From Spirochaetota bacterium (GTDB lineage Bacteria > Spirochaetota > Spirochaetia > Sphaerochaetales > Sphaerochaetaceae), in the NCBI GenBank assembly GCA_023401595.1, contig JAEXDQ010000021.1, forward strand, positions 1-20,420: DNA of 20,420 bases, written 5' to 3'. The position numbers and the translations under genes were made by a program. The stretch's first letter is position 1. Each line of letters opens with the position of its first letter. The notes beneath the pieces are model-generated. The model did not search any database and was not told the origin of the DNA. It saw nothing but the letters and a program-made list of their open reading frames with translations. Positions 14,909 to 20,420 of this stretch are shown here, piece after piece.

Positions 14909-14963
14909 GATTGAGCCCGGATTGACCCTAGATTGAGCCTAAGTTGAGCCTAGAGTGAGCCTT
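14909..14963. repeat. Five 11-bp tandem repeats overlapping the aroE-like stop codon
   Basis: Consensus GATTGAGCCTA, with units at 14909, 14920, 14931, 14942 and 14953, each differing from consensus at none to three positions. On the minus strand the unit reads TAGGCTCAATC. The last unit and part of the fourth lie inside the 3' end of the aroE-like gene, and the repeat's TAG is its stop codon. Confidence 0.8.
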
Positions 14964-15807
14964 TAAACTCCGCCTGCAACGCATCGTACATGATCTTGTA
15001 TGGAGCGGGTTCTCCCGTCCAGAGCGTGAAGTTCAAGGCACCTTGATTCACCAGCATGCCCAAGCCGTTGACCGTCTTGAGCCCACGGCGTTCTGCCTCT
15101 GCCAGAAACCCCGTCAGGGGAGGGTTGAACACGACATCACAGGCGACCATACCGTCGTGAAGCGAATCGTAGTCGAGGTCCGGTCTGCCCGTATCTGGAA
15201 TCAGGCCGATGTTCGTCGCCTGTATCAATATGTCAGTCTCTCGCGGAATCGCCACCGCCCCCTGCCATGGGATGTATCTTGCCGTCGCCGGAGTTTTCAC
15301 ATTGATGAGCTGTACCAGCTCTTCGCCACGGTCGACATTTCGATTGATGATGACGACGCTTGCCGCCCCTCCCAATGCGCATTCGACCGCTATCGCCCGC
15401 GCCGCGCCGCCTGCGCCAAGGATCGCAACACGTTTGTCGGACAAGGACACGTCCGCATCTTGCAGCGATGAGACGAACCCCTTCCCGTCGGTGTTTTCGC
15501 CCCAGAGCCGCCCGTTGGTGTTCACCACGGTATTCACCGCGCCGATAATCTGCGCGGCGGGGGATAGCTCGTCAAGGTACGGGAGCACCTTGACCTTGTG
15601 GGGCATCGTCAGGTTGACGCCCCGCATGCTGAACGTCCTGACCGCCCGCATCGCAGTTTCGAGATCTCCGTCCTTGACCTCAATGGTCAGATACCTGTAA
15701 TTCAGCCCCAACGCCTTGAAGCCAGCTTCCTCCAGGACTACGGTCGGATTGTCGTCAACAGGACAACCGAACACCCCCGTCAATTCCGCACGATAACATC
15801 TTCCCAT
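14950..15807 (-). CDS. AroE-family (shikimate dehydrogenase-like) oxidoreductase, non-canonical
   Basis: A 285-residue NAD(P)-dependent dehydrogenase of the shikimate/quinate dehydrogenase family. The catalytic pair is kept: Lys71 in NLTMPHKVKVLPYLD and Asp107 in LWGENTDGKGF. Asn92 (AVNTVVN) and the nucleotide loop LGAGGAARAIA (130-140) are also present. The usual N-terminal substrate motif HSxSPxxHN, whose two serines hold the shikimate carboxylate, is replaced by GVFGCPVDDNPTVVLEEAGF. This suggests a paralogue with a different substrate, so I give no aroE symbol. I chose ATG 15807 (aromatic-family start, GGGGG upstream) over the longer frame from 15978. The last codons lie in an 11-bp tandem repeat. 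It follows the terminator of the tct operon and has its own possible promoter. Confidence 0.85.
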   Translation of the reverse strand: MGRCYRAELTGVFGCPVDDNPTVVLEEAGFKALGLNYRYLTIEVKDGDLETAMRAVRTFSMRGVNLTMPHKVKVLPYLDELSPAAQIIGAVNTVVNTNGRLWGENTDGKGFVSSLQDADVSLSDKRVAILGAGGAARAIAVECALGGAASVVIINRNVDRGEELVQLINVKTPATARYIPWQGAVAIPRETDILIQATNIGLIPDTGRPDLDYDSLHDGMVACDVVFNPPLTGFLAEAERRGLKTVNGLGMLVNQGALNFTLWTGEPAPYKIMYDALQAEFKGSL

Positions 15808-15829
15808 TGTACGAACCCCCTGTACCAGA

Positions 15830-15858
15830 ATAGTACGACAGCTCTTCCATTCCTGCAA
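15830..15858 (-). promoter_or_regulatory. Candidate promoter of the AroE-like gene
   Basis: On the minus strand: TTGCAG (15858-15853), a 17-bp spacer and TACTAT (15835-15830), placing transcription start a few bases upstream of the coding start. Moderate matches only. The rest of 15859-15995 holds nothing I can identify. Confidence 0.35.
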
Positions 15859-15995
15859 GCGTACCCATTTGCTGTATCGTTGGTTTAGACTAATCCGTTC
15901 TAGGTTCTCCCGGTGCTTGCCCGATATGCGCGCCGGGCTTGATGAATGTTCGCTCAAAAGCCTGACCGCTGAACGCATTCTTCCGCTTCGGCCAT

Positions 15996-16024
15996 AAAAA
16001 AGCCATCTGCGGCGTGCAGATGGC
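15996..16024 (-). terminator. Intrinsic terminator of the tct operon
   Basis: Minus-strand GCCATCTGC (16024-16016) and GCAGATGGC (16010-16002) form a perfect 9-bp stem with a 5-nt loop, followed directly by TTTTTT (16001-15996). It lies 23 nt after the stop of the isomerase-like gene. Confidence 0.9.
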
Positions 16025-16047
16025 CGGAAGACAAAAATAACGTTGCG

Positions 16048-16953
16048 TCAGTTACCATTTTCCGAGCCGCAGGTGCGACGGAACAGTTGCTCGAACTTAC
16101 GTCCATAGGCAATGAAGTTGGAACTGCGCTGTTCCTCCGTAGCCTGGACGCTCGAGTTGTGGAAAACGACCGCCATGTGCGGCTCCATCGAGTACCAGCC
16201 GTCATAGCCGTCCTGCTCAAGTCGGGCGACGATTTCCGCCACATGCCCTTCACCCTCGCCGGGAAAGAAGAAACGCTCGTTCCCCTGGGCGTCGACGCAA
16301 CTGTCCTTGATATGGACATGTACCACCAAATCCTTGACATGCTCGTAGAATTCCAACGAATCCTGACGGGCGTACGGGAACGGAGTCCTCGCGTCGATAT
16401 CAATCGGCGGGTTGCCCGTGTCGAACACCAGACGCAGATGGGGGACGGCTTCGCACAAGCGAAGGCTATGTTCCCAGCTGAGCCCTCCGTAGGTGAAACA
16501 GTTCTCGTGGACGGCGGTTATACCGGCGTCATGGAAGGCGTCGCAAATCCATCTCATCCGTCGAAAACGCTCCGCCTCCTGTTGATCGTCCAGAATCCGG
16601 CCGTCGGAGTCGGTGAGTATGCTGTAGCTCATGACTCTGACCAGCTTCGTGCCGAGAGCTTGCATGCGGGGAATCGTCCTGAGTACCGTCCGCTTCGTCT
16701 CCTCGAAGGGGGCGGTGACGGAGTGCCCCCAGTTCGCTATGGTGGACCCTAGGCTGCAGACCGTGATATTCGCTTCCTCCAGCTTCTCCAGAACATGTTC
16801 GAACCCGGCCTCAGGAAGATCATGGGCGGGAACATGGTCCACCGCCCGAAGCTCCATAGCCGACCATCCGAGGGCCTTGAGCGCCGCTATCTGTCCTTCG
16901 ATGCTGTCGGAAGCTTCATCCGTAAAACCAGCGAGTCTGGAAACCAAAGCCAT
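16048..16953 (-). CDS. Sugar phosphate isomerase/epimerase-like TIM-barrel protein
   Basis: A 301-residue cytoplasmic protein of the xylose isomerase-like/AP-endonuclease-2 TIM-barrel superfamily. It carries the usual divalent-metal set: Glu150 (AVHENCFTYGG), Asp178 (LVFDTGNPP), His214 (VHVHIKD) and Glu257 (WYSMEPHM), plus the PGEGEGHV loop typical of the group. Members isomerise or epimerise sugars and sugar acids, or dehydrate compounds such as inosose or 3-dehydroshikimate; the substrate here is not readable. AAAGGAG lies 9 nt before the start and overlaps the end of the upstream oxidoreductase gene (6-bp gap). It is the last gene of the tct operon and is followed by a strong terminator. 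Confidence 0.9.
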   Translation of the reverse strand: MALVSRLAGFTDEASDSIEGQIAALKALGWSAMELRAVDHVPAHDLPEAGFEHVLEKLEEANITVCSLGSTIANWGHSVTAPFEETKRTVLRTIPRMQALGTKLVRVMSYSILTDSDGRILDDQQEAERFRRMRWICDAFHDAGITAVHENCFTYGGLSWEHSLRLCEAVPHLRLVFDTGNPPIDIDARTPFPYARQDSLEFYEHVKDLVVHVHIKDSCVDAQGNERFFFPGEGEGHVAEIVARLEQDGYDGWYSMEPHMAVVFHNSSVQATEEQRSSNFIAYGRKFEQLFRRTCGSENGN

Positions 16954-16959
16954 GAATCG

Positions 16960-18021
16960 TTACTCCTTTACAAGCGGCAACGTGACGGTTTTTCCGCCGA
17001 ACCGGGCGCTCTGGTAGATCGCCTCGATGATCTCCACCGCCTTGCGGGCTTCGTGACCGTCGATATCGGGAGTCCTGGATTCCCTGATCGCATCGGCGAA
17101 AGCGGCGAATTCCATCTTGTGTCCCTGGTAGCCCAAGGAAGACGGATCGCCGGCCCCGCCGTCGCCCGTCGCTGCGCCGATGTACTTGGCACGGATTTCA
17201 TCATCCTCGGGAGTAGCGTCCTCGAATTCCCAGACCTTCAAGGATTCCTCCTCCATCAGGATGGTACCCTTGGAACCGCAGATTTCGATCCGCTTGAGGA
17301 AGCCGGGGTAGGCGCAGGTGGTTCCTTCGATGACGCCCAACGCCCCGCTGGCGAACTTCAACGTGGCGACTGCCGTATCCTCGACCTCGATGCGTTCGTG
17401 GGCCAGCGTGGCGACCCTGCCGTTGATTTCCGTGATCGGCCCCATGAACCATTGCAACAGGTCGATGGCGTGGATCGACTGGTTCATCAGCGCTCCGCCG
17501 CCGTCAAGCTTCCAAGTACCCCTCCATGCGCCGCTGTCGTAGTACTTCTGGGAGCGATACCATTTCACTTGGGCGTCGGCCATGGCGATCGTCCCGAGGC
17601 GACCCGATTCAATCGTCTTCTTGATGAGCTTGGGTACCTCGAAATAACGGGAATGGAATACACCCCCGAGCCGTACCCCTTTCTCTTCCGCCGCCTTGAT
17701 GATCTGGTCGCAACGCTCGATGGTGATCTCCAACGGTTTTTCGACCATGACATGCTTGCCGGCGTTGATCGCCGCCAAAGCGCCGTCAAGGTGCAGACCG
17801 GACGGAGTAGCGACCGTCACAGCGTCAAGATCGGGGTCGGCGAGGAAAGCGTCGAGATTTTCATAACCCCTGCAACCATATTTCTCTGCGAAGGACCGGG
17901 CCCTGCCCGGCGCGGGATCATAGCAGGCCACTACCTTGCAGCCCTCCAGTTCATTGATGCCTTTGGTATGGATCTCTGCGATCATACCACAACCGATGAT
18001 GCCAAAGCCTATTGTTTTCAT
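16960..18021 (-). CDS. Gfo/Idh/MocA-family NAD(P)-dependent oxidoreductase
   Basis: A 353-residue dehydrogenase acting on a sugar, sugar acid or cyclitol. The Rossmann N-terminus GFGIIGCGMIAEIH (5-18) binds the dinucleotide, VMVEKPLE (91-98) is the family EKP motif, and the C-terminal domain carries WRGTWKLDGGGALMNQSIHAIDLLQWFMG (about 167-195) with D173, H184 and D187 in the catalytic region. Its ATG overlaps the tctA stop by 4 nt (ATGA, 18018-18021), so it is translationally coupled to the transporter permease. A TIM-barrel isomerase follows after 6 bp. This dehydrogenase/isomerase pairing is common in operons for rare sugars, inositols and uronates. The imported substrate cannot be named from sequence. 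Confidence 0.93.
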   Translation of the reverse strand: MKTIGFGIIGCGMIAEIHTKGINELEGCKVVACYDPAPGRARSFAEKYGCRGYENLDAFLADPDLDAVTVATPSGLHLDGALAAINAGKHVMVEKPLEITIERCDQIIKAAEEKGVRLGGVFHSRYFEVPKLIKKTIESGRLGTIAMADAQVKWYRSQKYYDSGAWRGTWKLDGGGALMNQSIHAIDLLQWFMGPITEINGRVATLAHERIEVEDTAVATLKFASGALGVIEGTTCAYPGFLKRIEICGSKGTILMEEESLKVWEFEDATPEDDEIRAKYIGAATGDGGAGDPSSLGYQGHKMEFAAFADAIRESRTPDIDGHEARKAVEIIEAIYQSARFGGKTVTLPLVKE

Positions 18022-19526
18022 GCCGTTGCCTTTTTACCTTTGATCAATTTCGTAATCTGTCTGAATACACCCAACTGACTCAGGATCATCAGGATGATGA
18101 CGATGAGGAAGATGATGCAGATCGGGCGGCGGAACATCGGGGCGAAGGAGCCGTCGCTCAGGCGCAGCGCGCGTCTGAGGTTGGAGTCAGCCATAGGCCC
18201 GAGAATGACGCCCAGCAGGAACGGAGCCGGGGGACAGTCCATGTAGGAGAGGAACAACCCGACCAGACCGAATATGAACATTACCTTGATATCGAACAGA
18301 TTGTAGTTGATCAAGTACGAGCCGATGATGCACAGCACGAAGATGACCGGCATCAGTATCTTCTTGTTCATCCGCAGGACTCTGACCGTGATTTTCGACA
18401 TCAGCAGGGCGAGCGCCCACATCGCCAACGATGCGAACACAAGGTATATTCCCACGTTGTAGACGAAGCTCGGCGATTCCGACATCAACAGCGGGCCGGG
18501 GCGGTAGCCATGCATCAGGAACGCCGCCAGCAACACCGCCGCGGGAGCGGAACCGGGAACGGCCAGGCTCAGCACGGGAATGATGGCGCCGCCGATACAG
18601 GCGTTGTTGCCGGTCTCGGCCGATATGACGCCCTTCGGGTTGCCCTCGCCGAACGACTCCTTGTCGCTGCTCAGCGACTTCGTAGCCCAGTAGGAGAGCC
18701 ATCCGCCGACATCCTCTCCGACGCCGGGGATGATGCCGACGCCTACGCCGATGAACGCCGAACGGACGATTGCCCCAAGGTTCTTGCCAATGATTTTCGA
18801 ACCTTCCTTGAACTTGAACTTCGTCAGCTTCAGGACTTCGCTTTCACTGCCGCCCTTGAAGGAGCGGACGATTTCGGGGAATCCGAACAGGCCGATCATG
18901 ACGGGAATCAGCTGGATTCCGGACATCATGTTGACGTTGCCATAGCTGAAACGGGCGAAGGTATCGACAGTATCGAGACCGATCTGCGCCACAAGGAGCC
19001 CGATGATTCCGCTCATCCAGCCTTTGACGGCCTTGCCCTGGGCGGTGATCGCACCGCAGATCAGGATGCCGAAGATCGACAGGAGGAAGAACTCCCAGCT
19101 GGCGAACTTCAACGCCAGCGAGGTCAGCAGGGGAGTAAGCGTCAGTACGAAGATGACGCTGATGATCGTTCCCAGACAGCTCGCGGAGGTAGCGAGGAAG
19201 ATAGCCAGACCGCCTTCGCCCCGTTTCGCGATCGGGAAACCGTCGAGCGCCGTCGCCGCGGACGCCGGGGTTCCTGGGATGTTGAGCAGGATCGCCGACT
19301 GGCAACCGCCGGAAATAGCGCCTACGTATACGCCGATCAAGGCGATCAGCGCCGACTGTGTCGGAAAGTTATAGGTCAGCCCGGTCAACAACGCGACAGC
19401 CATTGTGGCGCTGAGGCCAGGAAGGACCCCCATCATCAACCCCGCCGCGGTGGAAAGGACGAGGAACATGAGGTTTATGGGTGTAAACACTGTAAGCACA
19501 GCGTTCAGAAGATATTGTGCAGCCAT
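18018..19526 (-). CDS. tctA: Tripartite tricarboxylate transporter permease, large subunit TctA
   Basis: The 502-residue, about 12-helix permease of a TTT-family secondary transporter, working with TctB and the periplasmic binding protein TctC. Family signatures are clear near the N-terminus: LVLSTAAGLMMGVLPGLSATMAVALLTGLTYNF, then GVYVGAISGGCQSAILLNIPGTPASAATALDGFPIAKRGEGG. GVGIIPGVGEDVGGWLSYW follows later, and the C-terminal PPAPFLLGVILGPMADSNLRRALRLSDGS is also typical. I chose ATG 19526: GGGAGG is 8 nt upstream of it but only 2 nt before the GTG at 19532 in the same frame. It starts 15 bp after tctB and overlaps the oxidoreductase gene by 4 nt. Classical TTT substrates are citrate and related acids; the neighbours here suggest a sugar acid instead. 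Confidence 0.95.
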   Translation of the reverse strand: MAAQYLLNAVLTVFTPINLMFLVLSTAAGLMMGVLPGLSATMAVALLTGLTYNFPTQSALIALIGVYVGAISGGCQSAILLNIPGTPASAATALDGFPIAKRGEGGLAIFLATSASCLGTIISVIFVLTLTPLLTSLALKFASWEFFLLSIFGILICGAITAQGKAVKGWMSGIIGLLVAQIGLDTVDTFARFSYGNVNMMSGIQLIPVMIGLFGFPEIVRSFKGGSESEVLKLTKFKFKEGSKIIGKNLGAIVRSAFIGVGVGIIPGVGEDVGGWLSYWATKSLSSDKESFGEGNPKGVISAETGNNACIGGAIIPVLSLAVPGSAPAAVLLAAFLMHGYRPGPLLMSESPSFVYNVGIYLVFASLAMWALALLMSKITVRVLRMNKKILMPVIFVLCIIGSYLINYNLFDIKVMFIFGLVGLFLSYMDCPPAPFLLGVILGPMADSNLRRALRLSDGSFAPMFRRPICIIFLIVIILMILSQLGVFRQITKLIKGKKATA

Positions 19527-19541
19527 ATTCACATCCTCCCG

Positions 19542-20051
19542 TTATGGCAGAGTGGTCTTGAAGCAGACCTGGAACAGCAGGACTATCAATCCCATCGCGA
19601 CAGCTGAGGACAGCAGGATCTTCCACCATTTCGTAGCGCGGAGGAAGAACATCAAGGCGATCATGAACAACGTCCCGCCGATCCAGAACGGAACCAGTCC
19701 CATCAGTATGAACGTCAGGACGGCCATGATAGCCACGCCTCCGATCATCCGTAGGACTCCAGGATTACGGAACGCTGCGACGAAGCTTGTGAAGAACGTC
19801 TTGAAATGCTGTACGAACACAGCGCCGGCGTTCTTTTCGCCTATCAAGGTCTTGATAAGCAGGATGATGCTGAACACGATCAGCGCGACGCCGAGAATCA
19901 CAGGGAGGAAGCCCGGTGAAACGCTGAACGTCGTGATGTTATAAGGGGGTAATGCCGCTTTGCGCACGATTCTGACGCCTTCAAAGACGACATAGCCTCC
20001 GAGTAACATCATGAGGACGGAAAATACGGTATCTTTTGTCTTGTTTTCCAT
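19542..20051 (-). CDS. tctB: Tripartite tricarboxylate transporter small subunit TctB
   Basis: A 169-residue membrane protein with the TctB pattern of four hydrophobic segments: about residues 8-26 (VFSVLMMLLGGYVVFEGV), 46-66 (GFLPVILGVALIVFSIILLIK), 100-135 (two close helices) and 145-165 at the C-terminus. SVSPGFLPVILGVALI before the second helix is a common TctB motif. Sequence conservation in this subunit is low, so the assignment leans on size, topology and position between tctC and tctA. The Shine-Dalgarno is weak (AGGTAATGG). A hairpin in the 85-bp gap to tctC may lower its expression relative to the binding protein. Confidence 0.9.
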   Translation of the reverse strand: MENKTKDTVFSVLMMLLGGYVVFEGVRIVRKAALPPYNITTFSVSPGFLPVILGVALIVFSIILLIKTLIGEKNAGAVFVQHFKTFFTSFVAAFRNPGVLRMIGGVAIMAVLTFILMGLVPFWIGGTLFMIALMFFLRATKWWKILLSSAVAMGLIVLLFQVCFKTTLP

Positions 20052-20085
20052 AATCCATTACCTATTCTCAATGAAGAATCCATCA

Positions 20086-20113
20086 CAAGAGCCCTGCGAA
20101 GGCAGGGCTCTTG
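20086..20113 (-). other. Perfect 12-bp hairpin between tctC and tctB
   Basis: CAAGAGCCCTGC (20086-20097) and GCAGGGCTCTTG (20102-20113) pair completely around a 4-nt loop. On the minus strand no run of T follows, so full termination is unlikely. A stability or partial attenuation element after the binding-protein gene is the likeliest role. Confidence 0.7.
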
Positions 20114-20136
20114 CAAAAGATACATGACTTTCCAGC

Positions 20137-20420
20137 CTAGCGGTTGATACCGAACTTGGCGGGGTCGATGGTGGTGGCGCCGGCGTCGTACATGAGGTAG
20201 CAGGCCTTGGAGGCGAAGCCCTCCATGTACTCCTGTGACTGGGCGCGGCCCATGGGGATGACGGAGAAGCTCTTGACCTCGCAGAAGTCGAGAAAGTCCT
20301 TCTCCTTGACGGCGCTCTCGAACGCCGCGTCGAGCTTGGCCAGCTTGGCCTCGTCAAGCCCCTTGGGGATCAGGACGCCCGTGACCTCGCCCATCGGGAC
20401 GAACTTCTTGGCCTCGGGGT
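20137..20420 (-). CDS. tctC: Tripartite tricarboxylate transporter substrate-binding protein TctC (C-terminal part)
   Basis: Only the last 94 or so residues are in the window; the gene continues past 20420. The visible sequence starts PEAKKFVPMGEVTGVLIPKGLDEAKLAKL and ends ACYLMYDAGATTIDPAKFGINR. This fits the C-terminal lobe of Bug/TctC periplasmic proteins, where a helix after xPKGxxxxxxxKL and a stretch like FxxxxxxxGxxPxxMxxxEx are usual. As the first tct gene read leftwards, it is followed by a 12-bp hairpin and then tctB and tctA, completing the transporter. The operon promoter and the binding-pocket residues lie outside the window. Confidence 0.85.
   Translation of the reverse strand, partial: PEAKKFVPMGEVTGVLIPKGLDEAKLAKLDAAFESAVKEKDFLDFCEVKSFSVIPMGRAQSQEYMEGFASKACYLMYDAGATTIDPAKFGINR

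Noticed and set aside
14148..14914. Plus-strand frames giving a repeated peptide (LRRFVxHVSSIHVxPLLLARGAFLF)
   Set aside because: The peptide similarity comes from the 150-bp DNA repeat. The frames have no ribosome sites, begin inside kduD or the repeat, and run into unrelated sequence.
16795..19607. Two long plus-strand open frames (427 and 531 codons) opposite the oxidoreductase and tctA genes
   Set aside because: Their translations are rich in Asp, Arg, Gln and His with no recognisable domain, and they lie exactly antisense to genes with clear family motifs. They reflect GC-rich codon use on the other strand.

Overview
The window looks like a chromosome segment from a fermentative, probably anaerobic bacterium. 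I favour a spirochaete of the Sphaerochaeta/Treponema type, with moderate confidence. Reasons: a small helical protein starting MGRIKSAWEIALERTEDIHAD that resembles a spirochaete-restricted family as I remember it, a short signal-peptide outer-membrane-like protein, and a carbon metabolism built on sugar acids. No rRNA or other decisive taxonomic marker is present.

Layout. 1-1440: an ISL3-type transposase. It stops only a few bases before the terminator of a minus-strand tRNA-Cys (1490-1561). 1667-2296: a predicted exported beta-barrel-like protein whose promoter overlaps the tRNA promoter back to back. 2577-6031: a DeoR-type regulator, an Ldh_2-family (malate/lactate type) dehydrogenase and a malic enzyme, all on the plus strand. 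6217-6813 (minus): the helical hypothetical protein. 6969-9715: a plus-strand cluster of a TRIC/UPF0126 channel-like protein, an AlaX-type alanyl-tRNA editing protein and a VTT/DedA-like membrane protein. 9774-11177 (minus): adenylosuccinate lyase. 11830-14397: a GntR/FCD regulator followed by kduI and kduD of uronate catabolism. 14401-14949: a gene-free block of two kinds of repeats. 14950-15807 (minus): a non-canonical AroE-family dehydrogenase. 15996-20420 (minus): an operon read from the right edge leftwards as tctC (5' end outside the window), tctB, tctA, a Gfo/Idh/MocA oxidoreductase and a TIM-barrel sugar phosphate isomerase/epimerase-like protein, closed by a clean intrinsic terminator.

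How the parts may fit. KduI and KduD convert 5-keto-4-deoxyuronate through 2,5-diketo-3-deoxygluconate to KDG, so the right half is a sugar-acid utilisation locus. The minus operon carries a complete tripartite tricarboxylate transporter (TTT) whose permease gene overlaps the oxidoreductase gene by 4 nt. This suggests that an imported carboxylate is processed by the dehydrogenase and isomerase. That the TTT system carries a sugar acid rather than a tricarboxylate is inference. The DeoR-dehydrogenase-malic enzyme group on the left could handle malate or another 2-hydroxy/2-keto acid and feed pyruvate and reducing power.

The most interesting non-coding signals are: three GTATAC-centred palindromes at 20- and 19-bp spacing over the gntR promoter; a hairpin repeat array at 14407-14765 with a compensatory base-pair change; an 11-bp tandem repeat that supplies the aroE-like stop codon; and a 20-bp-periodic repeat at 11401-11510. 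I found no CRISPR array, phage genes or defence system.
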